NCBI GenBank assembly: GCA_963965975.1
Contig: OZ014414.1
Coordinates: 1,364,001-1,428,000 of the forward strand
DNA length: 64,000 nucleotides
Origin: Xestospongia bergquistia
Taxonomy: Eukaryota; Porifera; Demospongiae; Haplosclerida; Petrosiidae
Direction: 5' to 3'
The position numbers were made by a program, and so were the translations under genes. Of this stretch, positions 22,832 through 34,799 are shown piece after piece. Numbering within the stretch: position 1 is the first letter of the stretch; the number at the start of each line of letters is the position of its first letter. The notes under the pieces were generated by a model. That model was not told the origin of the DNA. It did not search any database and worked only from the letters and a program-made list of their open reading frames with translations.

Positions 22832-24548
22832 GGAGGGAGAGAGAGAGAGAGAGAAAGAAAGAGAGAGAGGGAGGGAGGGGGAGGGAGAGGGAGAAAGAGT
22901 GTGTGTGGTCATACACTAGTACATGTACATTGAAAGTCTTACCTGAAAATCTACATTTAGTTTTTGTCCTTTACTTATAAATTGTTGGAGAACAGTTTGT
23001 ACTTCTTTATTGTTTTTATCACTCAGTGTCTTCATGAAGTAAAAACTCACATAAAATTATATGTACCTAATAATTAGTATTATTATACCTTAGCAGTAGT
23101 GACAACACAGTTGACCTCTCCTCTATAAGCACTCATTATTGTACCAAAGGCTTTGATCACTCCAGAGACTTTGGTTAAACGATTATTTTCAGCTAATGCA
23201 CCTGTAAAATCATTATGACAACACATAATACGTCACTGTGGATTAAGGATGACTTACCAAAGAGGTTCACAGTGAGATCAGAATACTTCTTTTCTTTTAA
23301 AACGTCATTAAGAGCAGCTAAAGATGAGTAAGTATTAAAAGAGCACTTATCTTTATTACTTACTTTGTTTCTGTTGTTTTCTGATAGTAGGGTTATTAAT
23401 AAAACCAGCAAGAGCTGGTGAATCTTGCATTAGTTTCTATAGAAAGAATTACATTAAACAATTATATAAACCATTACATGTACATATACACTCTACATGT
23501 ACTTCACTATAAACTATACATTAGCAGTTATAATAATAAGAGTTATATTAATAACTATTAATTAATTACTTGAAAGTCTTTTAGTTCTCCTTCCACTTTC
23601 TCTAATGACGTTTTCTTACTAGCAGCTGAAAACAAAGCATGAGCATATCTTCCTTCTAATCCAAACACTTGAACAGGAGCCTATAATATAAATGATATAT
23701 ACTGTATATAATAGTTACTAATAACAATGGATGTCATTATTTTATTAAAAAAACAAAATCTAATGATCATATAATATTAATTACTAATAATAATTTAGCA
23801 TTTTACAATAAATTATCTTATACACATATGTCTGTATGTCTGGTAATACTATTAATATAAGATATATTCAAATTAAGGATGGAACCTAATTAACATAGTT
23901 TTTTTGTAATTTATATAAACTAGATAAAGCTGTTGGCTTGATAGCAAGACCACATACTGCATGTAATTACTCATTAACAGTACAAAATTAAATACTTTTT
24001 ATTGAGATGATTGCCTCATTAAAATGTTGACTAATATTATACCTATCATCACAGACATTTTAGACAATTACCTTAACACTTTGTTGTGCAGCTGCTCCTG
24101 TTGGTAATGTTGTACTCAGATATCTCATTGAACTAGTCTAAATGAATAAAAGAACAAGTCACATAATGTACTATAAATTATAAAATAATAGAGATACACT
24201 TTTATAATAATTGTCTCTAATTATCAATCCTGAAATGAAGGAGGTTACCCATTACTGAATTTTGTGACAATGACCAAACCAGGCGTTAGAGTCCACATGG
24301 TCTCATACCCAGACCTACAAACATCAGGAAACATTGTAGGTCTGGGTACGATACTGTACATGGCTCAATGTAGACCAATTTCATGTTGGATATGAAATAT
24401 GTAATATATCCAGTCTTATATTAAGAGACATATGTACAGCATTATGTAAGTAATTACTGAATGTTATATAACTATTTCAATACTTTTTTAGCTATATACT
24501 TACTAAATGGTTGACTCTGAGCCAGCTAAGTCCTCTCCAGGCAGCCAT
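22530..24548 (-). CDS. ATP5PO: Mitochondrial ATP synthase subunit O (OSCP)
   Basis: Eight minus-strand exons: 24504-24548, 24072-24137, 23570-23680, 23364-23436, 23258-23317, 23089-23201, 22943-23029 and 22530-22643. Together they encode 222 residues, the usual length for the family with its transit peptide. OSCP is the peripheral-stalk subunit that holds F1 to Fo on the matrix side of the inner membrane. Diagnostic text includes [20 protein letters not shown] near the mature N-terminus, [35 protein letters not shown], and the C-terminal [20 protein letters not shown]. The first exons ([26 protein letters not shown]) form a basic amphipathic targeting sequence. It is a housekeeping gene among fast-evolving neighbours and shows no damage. 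A long (GA)n tract sits in its last intron. Confidence 0.95.
22650..22900. repeat. (GA)n microsatellite in the last intron of the OSCP gene
   Basis: About 250 bases of GAGA with scattered GGGAGG and AAAGAG variants. Long frames on both strands here (Arg/Glu or Ser/Leu only) are artefacts of the repeat. Confidence 0.95.
24302..24352. repeat. Short hairpin in OSCP intron 1
   Basis: CATACCCAGACCTACAA is mirrored by TTGTAGGTCTGGGTACG about 14 bases later. It is probably the remnant of a small foldback element; it has no terminator-like T run. Confidence 0.6.
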
Positions 24549-24927
24549 GGTTCTTTATGTTTGGTGCAGCAGGTCTCGTGATACTCACGTGGTGTAAGGA
24601 AGGTGTGGCTAATGCTTCTGTTGGCACGCCCATAACAAAATGGCTACTAAGACAGAGAGATAATTGTCATATCCCTTTGATTTATTACGTGAAATGTAAG
24701 TGAAAGTAGCTGTTAAAATATAACTGTATTATTTCTTAATTAACTCCATTTAGATGACAAAAGCATTTGTACAAATTAAAACACAGTATTGTCTATTGTA
24801 CCAGTATCAGTTTATAATGGAGGTTTGTGATGTCTGACATTCTTATATATAATACTTAGTTTTTGTGTTTTTGTTGATCAAGCTATTTTGTTACACTTTT
24901 ATTGCCAACTCTTTAATTGTAATAGAA
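24549..24927. promoter_or_regulatory. Divergent intergenic region (OSCP / coiled-coil gene)
   Basis: Some 380 bases separate the OSCP start (minus) from the coiled-coil gene (plus). It includes the relatively GC-rich stretch GGTGTGGCTAATGC and CACGCCCATAACAAAATGGC near 24628-24647. A bidirectional promoter is likely but no element is certain. Confidence 0.4.
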
Positions 24928-27900
24928 ATGAAGCAAGAATTACACAGAGGAAAGAAAGGTAATACTTGTACATTATTAATTTATGTAATATTATTGTTAT
25001 GTTCTATCTAGGAACTGAAAAGATGAAACGAATGTTACAAACAGTGATGGATAATTTTATAATATTACTGAAACAAAAGGAAGGCAAGGAATCTAATTAG
25101 TACCATTACAATGTAGGGACCAATGCTTATCCTAGTATATGTATTAGTATACATTACACAACTACATTATTGTCATATATTATCTACATGTAGATACTGA
25201 AGAACAACTTACACTAGTGAAACAAACATTAGAACAGAAACAAAGGGATTTTGAAGAGGAGCAATGCACATTCAAAATGAAGATATTAAAAATGTTTAGT
25301 GTCACAGAAAGTAAAGGTGAGTTCATAACAACACATGTTGTGTATTGTCTTGTTCTCTCTTGTATGTAGAGTTTGAGTTGAAACAATTGTTAGAAACAAG
25401 TACTAAAATGAAAGATTTTACAGATAGAACAGTTAACAAATATTATCAAGGAAAAAGAAGGTGAGATATTAATAATATACACATGATATTGTGTTATCAT
25501 CATAATTGTTTCATAGTCTTTGAAAAGGAGTTACTGTTAGTGTGTGATGAGAGACAAAGAGAGATAGAGACACTACAAGAAATAATAACAACATTGACAT
25601 TACAATTAAGAGAGAAAGACAAACAGATTGAGGAGATAAAACAAAGTTTGAAAGGTAACTGATATTAGTGGATAATTGTTATTTCTCATTATATGATATT
25701 GTTACTAAATTTAGCATTTATACAAAAGCCTCAGAAACCATTAACCTCATTATATAACGTTGTTACTAGATCTAGCATTTAGACCAAAGGCTCCTAAATC
25801 ATTATTTGATCATGATCATGGACTAGAGGAGACCCAAACACACCATAGCCAAGGAGAGTTCACAACATTTATCGGTATAGTACTAAATAAAATTAAATTG
25901 TATATATTTTAGTTATTCTTGTAGACTCTTGTAGAGTAAAAGAGTTAAAGGATAAGATACAAGAAGAGTTAGATGAAGATATAGGTAAATTTTATTACAA
26001 TTATATATCATTCATCCATTAATCATCTATTTGTACATTTATCCAAGCATTCATCCATTAATAATCTATTTGTCCATCTATGCAACCACTCATCCATTAA
26101 TCATGTATTTGTCCATTATCCAACCATTCATCCATTAATCATCTATTTGTCAATCCATCCAAGCATTCATCCATTAATCACCTATTGTCCGTTTATCCAA
26201 CCATTCAGCCATTAATCATCTATTTGTCCATTATCCAACCATTCATCCATTAATCTTCTATTTGTCAATCCATCCAAGCATTCATCCATTAATCATCTAT
26301 TTGTCCATTATCCAACCATTCATCCATTAATCATCTACTTGTTTATTTATCCAACCATTAATCCATTAATCACCTATTGTCCATCTATCCAACCATTCAT
26401 CCATTAATCATTTATTTGTCCATTATCCAACCATTCATCCATTAATCCATTTGTCAATCCATCCAAGCATTCATCCAGTAATCACCTATTGTTCATCTAT
26501 CCAACCATTCATCCATTAATCATCTATTTATCCATTATCCAACCATTCATCCATTAATCACCTATTGTCCATCTATCCAACCATTCATCCATTAATCACC
26601 TATTGTCCATCTATCCAACCATTCATCCATTAATCACCTATTGTCCATCTATCCAACCATTCATCCATTAATCATCTATTTGTCCATTATCCAACCATTC
26701 ATCCATTAATCACCTATTGTCCATCTATCCAAACATTCATCCATTAATCACCTATTGTCCATCTATCCAACCATTCATCCATTAATCACCTATTGTCCAT
26801 CTATCCAACCATTCATCCATTAATCATCTATTTGTCCATTATCCAACCATTCATCCATTAATCACCTATTGTCCATCTATCCAACCATTCATCCATTAAT
26901 CATCTATTTGTCCATCTATCCACCATTCATCCATTAATCATGCATTTGTCAATCCATCCAACCATTCATCCATTAATTATCTAATTTATTTGTCCATCTA
27001 TGCAACCATTCATTCATTTATCATCTATATGTCCATTTATTCAACCATTCATCCATTAACTATCTAATCTATTTGTTCATCTATTCAAGCATTCATCCAT
27101 TAATCATCTATTTGTCCATTTATCTAACCATTTATCAATTAATTATCTATTTGTCCATTTATTCAACCATTCATCCATTAATCATCTATTTGTCCATTTA
27201 TCTAACCATTCATCCATTAATCATCTATTTGTCTCTCTATCCAACCATTCATCCATTAATTATCTAATCTATTTGTCCATCTATCCATCCATTCATCTAT
27301 AGACTGTGGAACCATTCCCACACCATTTACAAATATAGGGTTTCCCTCCAAGCTACTATATAGCACTGGCAGATCTTAGTTCATACAACTAGTCAGATAC
27401 ACTCTAATAGCTGTTTACTAGTTTCACTAATTCATATAAATATATAGTGATATAAATATATTGTAATAGAAATGACTTTGAGACCTTTAAACTGACTATA
27501 TAGTTTAGAATTTTCTGTCAGAAATATTGTACCCTATATCACATATAGACATTGTATTACAAATATATTTCTTTCCAGTAACAAGTTGTAGAATAGTTAA
27601 AGTACTGTTGAAGACTTTTAATTAATTGTTAATTGGATCAATTAAAAATCAATTAATGTTGGTCACGTGTGTGGTATGGAGGTGACAAATGTTTCACGCG
27701 TTTTCTTGACTGATTGTGAAATTGAAGCGTGAGAAAGATCTCTTGATAACATAAAAGGTACTCCATTTTTCATGTCTCTATCTTCTCTACGACTCGCCTC
27801 GTCGCTGGATCATCTCGTCACTTCGTTGGATCGACTCGCCTCGTCGCTGGATCATCTCGTCACTTCGTTGGATCGACTCGCCTCGTCGTTGGATCATCTC

Positions 27901-30150
27901 GTCACTTCGTTGGATCGACTCGCCTCATCGCTGGATCATCTTTTTGTTTTAGTTATGTCATCTTTATTTATTTCTTTTCTTTTTTTATTTTATTTTTTAA
28001 TTCTTTGTTTGTGTAAAGATTTTTATTTTCACCCTTCGTTTCTACAGGACTCAACTTGGAAGTTCTTCTTGACTGTCTCTGATGTTCTTGACTGTTCTGA
28101 TGTCCTTGACTGTTCTTCTCTGATGTTCTTGACTGTTCTTCTCTGATATTCTTGACTGTTCTGATGTTCTTGACTGTTCTCTGGATGCAAAAGATGAGTC
28201 GTTCTCCTGCTCACTCTTTCCTGTCTTCCTTCAAGCCTTCTTTCCTTTCTTTTATTTTTTTTTAAATTTTATTTTGGGCTATCTAGCCTATCTACACCAT
28301 ACACACACTCATACAATCTCTAAAAATCATATTCCTCCTGCCGCCTGGCGGCCAAAAAAATTTTTTTTTAATATCCAAGGCCGCCAGGTGGCGGGGGGAA
28401 CCTCTGATCTTCTAGGGTGCGTGTGTGTGTGTGCTGTGTGTGTGTGTAGGTTGGTAGTCCTTTTTCACTTCCTCTGTCTCTCTTCACTCTCTATCCATTC
28501 ATTGTCACTAGTTCAGTTTTGACTACTCTTTTTCTTTCCCTGCAGGAGCAGCACAGTTGAAAGGTGAGCTACCTCTCCATCCATCAATTCTTTAGTAATC
28601 CAGTTGTTCCAGCTAACTTTCTTTTTCTTCCTCTATGCTCTCTACTTGTGGACTGACTGGAAGACTCTTGTGGACTGACTGGAAGGCTCTTGTGGACTGA
28701 CTGGAAGACTCTTGGGGACTGACTAGAAGGCTCTTGTGGACTGAATGAAAGACTCTTGTGGACTGACTGGAAGACTCTTGGGGACTCTTCAACTATGGAG
28801 ACTGTCTTATTTTATTTTTTATTTTTTTTTCTGTAATTTTTAATGCTTTTCTTTATAGTTTGTTTGTATATTGTTTTAAATTCTCAAAAACATTTTTTTA
28901 AAATCTAAACTTTGTCAAAAGTCAATCTTCAGTTAAAATTATTTATTAATCTTCAAGTCAAACATTCTATTTTTTATTTTTTTAACTTGAGTAAGTTTTG
29001 AAAATTGAGTTAGTTAAGAATTGAGTTTTTTTTACAACTACAATAGACATTGAATATCTTAGTAATCTTTTTATACAACTAATGTATTATACCAATATAG
29101 ATCATTTTTTATTATTGTTAATTGTTCTTTTGGAAAACTAAAAGAACTTTATTAATATTAGTTTGTATCATATTATCATTAATGTTTTTAGCGAATAGCT
29201 ATACCAGTTAATTAATTATCTTTTTTTAATAATTAATTAAAAATCTATTAATATCTTGCTGTTCTCTGCAATGTAATATTTCCCGCCAAAATAGTGGTGG
29301 TCACGCGTTTGTTGTTCCTTCCTAGGTGTGTGCTCCTGATATTTTCCCGCCTAGCCTACGTATGAATTCTCATTGGCTGGAGACCTTTGACTGACTCTTT
29401 CCGTTTTAGTGTTCCACTATACTCACTTACTTTATCACAGAATGTGCCAAGAACAAGAGTATTGAGATGGAGTGTCAAAAGAACTCTTCATATTTATGGA
29501 TGTTATGTAGCCATGATTGATCAATGGATGAACAAAACAATGATTGGAGGTAGTTATGTTAGAAACTTAACATTTGACTATATAGTTCTCCTATCAGTTA
29601 TTTCAAGCAACTTATTTTTAAATTTTTATTTTGCTTATTGTTAAAATTAAAGTTTATTTATCAGTTGCAGTAGATTTACATATAATACAGCAATATTTGT
29701 AAATGGGTATTGTATAATTTTATTAATGACAAATTAGAGCTGAATTGAGTGCACGAAATGATATATTTCAAAATCAAGATTTTTATGAAAGCTGACACTG
29801 TTTGATTCAAGTCCAGTTAGGGTAGTCAAGGTACCACAAATAGCAAGTATGTACATGTAATATCGTAATACTGGTATGGAAGTTACCTTCAATATGTACA
29901 CATGTACATGTACATATAATATGGTAATAATGGTATGAAAGCTACCCTCAATAGGTATATATGTACATCTAATATGCTAATAATGGTACTCTCATTAGGT
30001 ACATATGTACACGTACATGTACTCTCATCAGAAATATTAATAGAGGAATACCAGAAACAAGCTAGAGTACTTGTTCAAGATTTAAAAACTAAAACTAGAG
30101 AAATTGAAATAATAAGAGAATATTTACAGAGAACTGAACAAAGCAGATGA
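24928..30150 (+). CDS. Coiled-coil protein related to the middle of the CARD-CARD-DD gene
   Basis: ATG at 24928 opens MKQELHRGKK. Following exons are 25012-25083 (donor GAAG|GCAAGG, a GC-AG intron), 25194-25316, 25370-25460, about 25518-25654, about 25772-25879 and about 25925-25983. The last exon is 30032-30150 (ILIEEYQKQARVLVQDLKTK; stop TGA). All exons end in phase 1. The protein is almost pure coiled coil (ERQREIETLQEIITTLTLQL; EKDKQIEEIKQSLK). It is clearly paralogous to 38255-38553 of the large CARD gene (ERQNELETLQEITTSMTLRL; QIEELKQSLK; DLAF..KA). No death-fold domain remains, so it is a fragment or coil-only derivative. The exon at 25370-25460 reads best in two frames, which suggests a frameshift. 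An 18-base microexon at 28546-28563 fits the phase. Confidence 0.5.
25990..27310. repeat. 38-base minisatellite (about 33 copies)
   Basis: The unit is CCAACCATTCATCCATTAAT followed by CACCTATTGTCCATCTAT, with a variant CATCTATTTGTCCATTAT. Central copies (26540-26900) are almost identical and edge copies are diverged, as expected for a slippage or unequal-exchange array. It lies in the long last intron of the coiled-coil gene. Smaller degenerate copies occur near 30200-30340, 31940-32010 and 34460-34560, so the motif is dispersed locally. Confidence 0.9.
27311..27770. other. Intronic AT-rich stretch
   Basis: Nothing coding is visible. A short GC-richer piece (GGTCACGTGTGTGGTATGG, near 27661) includes a CACGTG E-box. 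Confidence 0.4.
27788..27945. repeat. 42-base minisatellite (3.7 copies)
   Basis: The unit CTGGATCATCTCGTCACTTC plus GTTGGATCGACTCGCCTCGTCG repeats nearly without change. It is 42 bases, so an open frame (SLDHLVTSLDRLAS) runs through it, but no start or splice context supports translation. Confidence 0.85.
28045..28185. repeat. Short tandem repeat of TGTTCTTGACTGTTCT type
   Basis: Irregular 12- to 30-base units of TTCTTGACTGTTC(TTC)TCTGATG repeat about eight times. There is no coding support. Confidence 0.75.
28335..28400. repeat. GC-rich hairpin separated by an A/T tract
   Basis: CCTGCCGCCTGGCGGCC and GGCCGCCAGGTGGCGGG are inverted copies on either side of AAAAAAATTTTTTTTTAA. The centre is itself an A-T palindrome, so the block can fold into a stem. 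Confidence 0.7.
28650..28800. repeat. 22-24-base tandem repeat
   Basis: GACTCTTGTGGACTGACTGGAAG occurs about six times with small variation. Confidence 0.85.
28801..30031. other. Intronic/intergenic stretch with a possible internal promoter
   Basis: The stretch is AT-rich. Around 29290-29400 it contains TTTCCCGCCAAAATAGTGG, TTTTCCCGCC and CATTGGCTGG (an inverted CCAAT box), resembling a promoter with E2F-like TTTCCCGCC sites. An 85-codon frame at 29387-29644 has no recognised domain. Confidence 0.3.
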
Positions 30151-30799
30151 AGTAAGTTAACATCAAATTGTGTCTATCTGGACATATTTTATACTATTGT
30201 GTTCATGTATCCATTTATATCTCTATACATCCATTGATTACATATAAATTAGCCATCATTTTAATATCTATTAATCCACTCATTTCAATCTATCAATACA
30301 CCTATATATGTATCCATTAATCAATCTATTTGTCCATTTTTATAATAGTGAGTGATGTACTAAATTCCAACAGACAATTTATTAATCTTTCCATCAATGA
30401 TATGAATGACTTTAAGTTGCCATCACTTATTAGCTACTCAATTCCAATTGTTGTATATAATAAAGATGCCTTCATTTCCTTATGGTGATCTCACAAGAGA
30501 ATATATAGATAAATGGATAGATAGATAGATACATGTCACACTGAGTACATGATTATGATCCCATTAACAGTATTAGCAATAGCCATTTAATTAATAACCC
30601 TTTGCTAAATAATGATTGTAGTTAGTGTAACTTTTTTCTAAATTTGCTGTCCAGTTTTTGCCATTACCAGTTGAGCAGAGATAATATACTTTTGTAAACC
30701 AAACCTCCATTTAAAAGAGTGAATTTCTCATAAAAAGTATTTTTAATATTGTAAGGTGTGTTATATTGATACTGTGTTAAAACCATCTTTTTACCTATT

Positions 30800-30990
30800 T
30801 TTTTAACATTCAAAGATCAAACATACTCCTACATAGTATTTTATTGTCATTTTGATAATCTTTGTGATGATATTGAAGCTAAAATTGATAGCATTTCTCA
30901 AAGTCTTGTTGCTGAGAAACTTATAGAACAAACTGTACTGCTATCCTCTACAATTAGAAGGTCCTTCTGACTATAAAAAAAGTCAGTCAA
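30800..30990 (+). pseudogene. Decayed CARD-like fragment
   Basis: The text reads YIVFYCHFDNLCDDIEAKID, then SISQSLVAEKLIEQTVLLSS and a stop. The HF(D/S)xL/I..I.......L...LI pattern matches helices 1-3 of the local CARD-like domains. No start codon or complete domain is present. Confidence 0.45.
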
Positions 30991-31265
30991 TTATTTTGTG
31001 AACTATAATATAGTCAGTCAAATTATCATAGTGATCCACAGCAATACTTAGTTAAGGTTTGTGATCAATGTGATGTACTTTTGGGATATGATTAGAAGTT
31101 AACTAAAGTTGTCAATAAAATAAAAAGTAAGTCGTAAATTGCATTAAGTCAAAGAAAACTAAGGTATACTTGTCTTTAATTAAAATGCTAGTTTGCTAAT
31201 TAATAGCTAAACTAATTAATTTATTCATGACCGCTAGAAGTATTTAGACATACCCACTTGAAGAA

Positions 31266-31911
31266 ATGGCTGCTAAAAGTGAGACTATTACTCAGGTCTC
31301 ACAGCATCTTACTGGTAATTGTAAGTTACTAATAATTTGAAAAATCATATGTACTTTCTTTATTTGTTACTATGATTATAGATAATGACAGTTCTTGGTG
31401 GTCATCAAGAACAAAGTGTAAACATCCATTAAGTACTTTTAATGAAGGGGCATTCCATATTTCCTTACAAGATCCTCACACTGATCCTGACTATCTCCCT
31501 CTATCATTATATAATGATATATTACCATACTACACTATACCTATGTGGTAAGTTTGAGTAGGGCCCCCATAGAGAGTGATATATACTTAATATATTGTAA
31601 TATTGTACTGAGACATGTACATATACTTCCAATATCATAACATTATCTATATTTGTACTATAATAATTATAAATGTAAGTTTGTTCCTTTTATCTAGTTA
31701 TCTGTTTATCTAGATTATATGTCTATACATCTTATATTCTATTTAACTGTACTACATTTCAATTTTCTCTAGTGGTGTATATGGTACTGAAGATTACTAC
31801 CTTACTGATCCACTGGTTATCATACTATTACCCAGTACCCCTTCAATCAAGTTATCTAATGATCACTTAACTCATGATCTTCAATCATCATTATCAAAAC
31901 ATGTTAGTTAA
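31266..31911 (+). CDS. Short unknown protein, best copy of a locally triplicated gene
   Basis: Exons 31266-31320, 31382-31547 and 31773-31911 join in phase. They start MAAKSETITQVSQHLTG, continue with SSWWSSRTKCKHPLSTFNEG and NDILPYYTIPMCGVYGTEDY, and end near LSNDHLTHDLQSSLSKHVS. I do not recognise the family and see no signal peptide or membrane helix. Copies follow at 33.85-34.8 kb and 41.4-42.6 kb. In the second copy an extra exon (VKSLSEDDLLVVLLVHSLPQ) follows the HLTHD/HLPHD exon, so a final exon may also exist for this copy and the apparent stop could be read-through of a donor (CAT|GTTAGT). Confidence 0.45.
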
Positions 31912-32039
31912 TGAGGTTTGTCTGTTTACATATCATATAATCCAACCATTCATCCATTGATCATGTAATTTTCCATCTATCCATCCATTCATAATCCCAT
32001 CCATTCATCCATCCATGTTTTAATAACAATGCTTTAGTA

Positions 32040-32200
32040 TATTATCCCCTTTTTATATAGAGGACACCTCTGTATTAATTTAAGGACACCTCTATTCTGC
32101 AGACTTATCTATAGTGGGACACATCTATACTGGGACACTCCTATAATGAGGACATCTTTATATTGAGGACACCTCTATAAAAAGTGTCCACTATAAAAAA
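32040..32200. repeat. GGACACCTCTATA-type degenerate tandem repeat
   Basis: Seven or so imperfect units of GGACACCTCTATA(CTG) with spacing of 20-35 bases. A related tract occurs at 41860-41955 in the duplicated block. Confidence 0.6.
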
Positions 32201-32715
32201 TAGATGTTTGTCTATACTTTTGTTAGCAATCTCTCTTACTACATATAATCAATATGACCATTATTTGTGATAGCTTTGCTATGTTATTAAGTGTAAGGAC
32301 TGTTACCATTTATAGAAGTTTTAATAGGACATCCTTACTACACCCATTTTTATCAGTCATTAAAGTAAATTCCATAGTGTAATTATAGTAATTATAGTAA
32401 TTATAGTAATTACAGTGGATAAATAGTGTATGTTTTTGATAATTGTCTTGGGGAAACATGTAACTCATGTGACTATGAATCAGGACAAGTGTAAACCAGT
32501 TAAAAGAGCGAATATATCTAAACAGTGACGTATTAGTTGAGAGTGAGGGTAGTGATGGTTTGCTTTTGACCATAAAAGAGTAAGTTGATTGCTATTGTAA
32601 TGAAGCTTTGGCTATTCCTTACATTTTATCCTAAATAATGTAAATGTTAATTTGTCATTATTACCATAGCCTTTGTTAAGTTATAAATTATATTATATTT
32701 ATTTTGTTGTATAGT

Positions 32716-33603
32716 ATGGCTGCAGGAATCTACACACAATTGGTAGAGGATCCTGAGTTTGATGATGCCATTAAAGTTGCTAATGATCTCAAGCAGAGTC
32801 TTAGAGATTCATTATCAAGTCGAAGAACTACACTAGCTAATCTCAGGTTAATGAAACAAGAGGTTGAAGAAAGTTACAACAAATCCAGAAAGGCTCGTAT
32901 TGGTGGGGCCGTAGCGGCAACAACAGGATCTGCACTCGCCGTTGTTGGTTTTGGTCTCAGTTTCGTGACACTTGGAGCTACCTTAGGCTTAACTATTGCT
33001 GGTGGTACCTTGGCAGCAGCTGGAGGAATAACTTTAGCCGGTGCTGGTATAGGGTATTATGTAGTCTCACAAGACACTCTTAAGCATGCTCAAAATGCAT
33101 GTGATGTTGATCGAGATTTGATGAAGAAAGTTGAGAACAATGGAAAGAAATTCACTCGTCGTATAGAATCACTTGCAAAAAAATACAATACTTCAAGTGA
33201 TGGTATATACGAGATTATTAAATCTAAATTAGGTGTGGCAACGAAAGTCGGAAAATTTTTATATAATGCATACAAATTAGGTGATGGTGTGCTAGATGCA
33301 GGTAGAGTTACATATCGTGCTGTAACTGTTGGAAAAACTGTTGCTCTTGGTGTACGCACAACTCTCACTGGACTTAAATCACTGGCTGGAATTGCTCGAA
33401 TATCATTTGTTGCACTTGATGCAGTTTTCATTCCAATAGATCTTGCTGTAATGATGAAGTCTGCCTATGATGTTCACAAATACAGAACTGGACAGGGATC
33501 AAATTCAGCTGTTGCTAACAAAATTGGTAAACTAATATCTGATCTTGAAGAGCATGAACAAAAGATGAAAGAGAATTTAGAAGAATTAGAATCATCTTGT
33601 TGA
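32716..33603 (+). CDS. Apolipoprotein-L-like protein
   Basis: A single 888-base coding exon preceded by an acceptor (TTGTATAG|TATGG) encodes 295 residues. Order: an N-terminal helical part (DAIKVANDLKQSLRDSLSSR), then a long Gly/Ala-rich hydrophobic hairpin (residues about 58-118: GGAVAATTGSALAVVGFGLS, GATLGLTIAGGTLAAAGGIT), a basic amphipathic part, a second hydrophobic stretch (SFVALDAVFIPIDLAVMMKS) and a C-terminal coiled coil (SDLEEHEQKMKENLEELESS). This is the apolipoprotein-L layout: a paired membrane-inserting helix followed by a membrane-addressing region and leucine-rich tail. Vertebrate ApoL proteins act on membranes in immunity and cell death. There is no signal peptide, so an intracellular protein is likely. 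The reading frame is intact. Flanking DNA recurs in duplicated copies that lack this gene. Confidence 0.75.
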   Translation: MAAGIYTQLVEDPEFDDAIKVANDLKQSLRDSLSSRRTTLANLRLMKQEVEESYNKSRKARIGGAVAATTGSALAVVGFGLSFVTLGATLGLTIAGGTLAAAGGITLAGAGIGYYVVSQDTLKHAQNACDVDRDLMKKVENNGKKFTRRIESLAKKYNTSSDGIYEIIKSKLGVATKVGKFLYNAYKLGDGVLDAGRVTYRAVTVGKTVALGVRTTLTGLKSLAGIARISFVALDAVFIPIDLAVMMKSAYDVHKYRTGQGSNSAVANKIGKLISDLEEHEQKMKENLEELESSC

Positions 33604-33849
33604 ACTATTTCCTTACTTGCTCACTTTAAAGGTGTTATATTTGCTACATAAGTAATATTTCCTATAATCCTGAACTTTAGTTGGCTTGTATATGGCTCAT
33701 GGCAATTTTATGTTATGCAGTTTGTTTATTTTTATAACTTGATTAAGTTATTTTTTATTAAGTTGATGGTCAAAATATTGAATAATTAATGTTATTGTTT
33801 ATTCATAACCACGGGTAGTATTTCGACACACCCACTAGCAAAGAGTGAA

Positions 33850-34790
33850 GTTATTTCTCAAGTTTCTCAGCATCTTAGTGTAAATTGTAAGTTTCTAATA
33901 ACTAGAAAATCACTTACTTTTGTTTCTTTGTTTCTCTGATTATAATAGTACATTCAGATAGTGACAGTTGTTGGTGGTCATCAAGAACAAAGTGTAAACA
34001 TCCATTAAGTACTTTTAATGAAGGGGCTTTCCATATTTCTTTACAAGATCCTCACACTGATCCTGACTGTCTCCCTCTATCACTATATAATGATATATTA
34101 CCATACTACACTATACCTATGTGGTAAGTTTGATTAATATATACTTAATATATATTGTAATATTGTACTGTATAATATAATATAATATAATATATGTAAC
34201 ATATACTTCCAATATCATAACATTATCTTTACTTGTTCTATAATAATTATAAATGTAAGTTTGTTCCTTCTATTTAGTTATCTGTTTATCTAGATCATAT
34301 GTCTACATACTTTGTCCGTCTTATCTTCTATTCAACTGTATCGGTACTGAAGATCCATTGGTTATCATAGTATTACCCAGTACCCCTTTAATCAAGTTAT
34401 CTAATGATCACTTACCTCATGATCTTCAATCATCATTATCACAACATGTTAGTTAATGAGGTTTGTCTATTTATCCAACCATTTATCCATTAATTATCTA
34501 TTTGTCCATCTATCCATCCATTCATCCATCCATTTAATCCTTGTATCCTATCATTGATCCATACATCCATTGTTCATCTACAATGAGTTATTACTAATCT
34601 ATTTTAATTCATTATTAATTATAATCGTTATCTCTCTATTACAGGTGAAGTCATTATCAGAGGATGATCTATTAGTAGTTCTATTAGTACACAGTTTACC
34701 ACAATTTGAATATGGGGTAGACCTTGCTATTAAACAAATTAATGTCATGTATCATACCTGGGCCTTTAAAAGTATAGAGTTTGTATGATA
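33850..34790 (+). pseudogene. Second copy of the short unknown gene, start lost
   Basis: It matches the gene at 31266: SEVISQVSQHLSVN, then SCWWSSRTKCKHPLSTFNEG and DILPYYTIPMW. The ATG-containing bases are missing (CCCACTAGCAAAGAGTGAAG versus the intact version) and the third exon has lost its acceptor side. A further exon at about 34645-34755 (VKSLSEDDLLVVLLVHSLPQ) is well preserved. It is probably a decaying duplicate. Confidence 0.5.
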
Positions 34791-34799
34791 AGTTTTATT

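Noticed and set aside
22530-22980. Long Arg/Glu and Ser/Leu frames
   Set aside because: Artefacts of the (GA)n tract in an OSCP intron.
25990-27310. CRISPR-like array
   Set aside because: Repeats are contiguous 38-base units without unique spacers, in a eukaryotic intron; it is a minisatellite.
27772-28146. 124-codon frame through the 42-base repeat
   Set aside because: No start or splice support; the period happens to be a multiple of three.
29387-29644. 85-codon plus-strand frame
   Set aside because: No domain, and it overlaps a promoter-like segment; could be a leader exon but unsupported.
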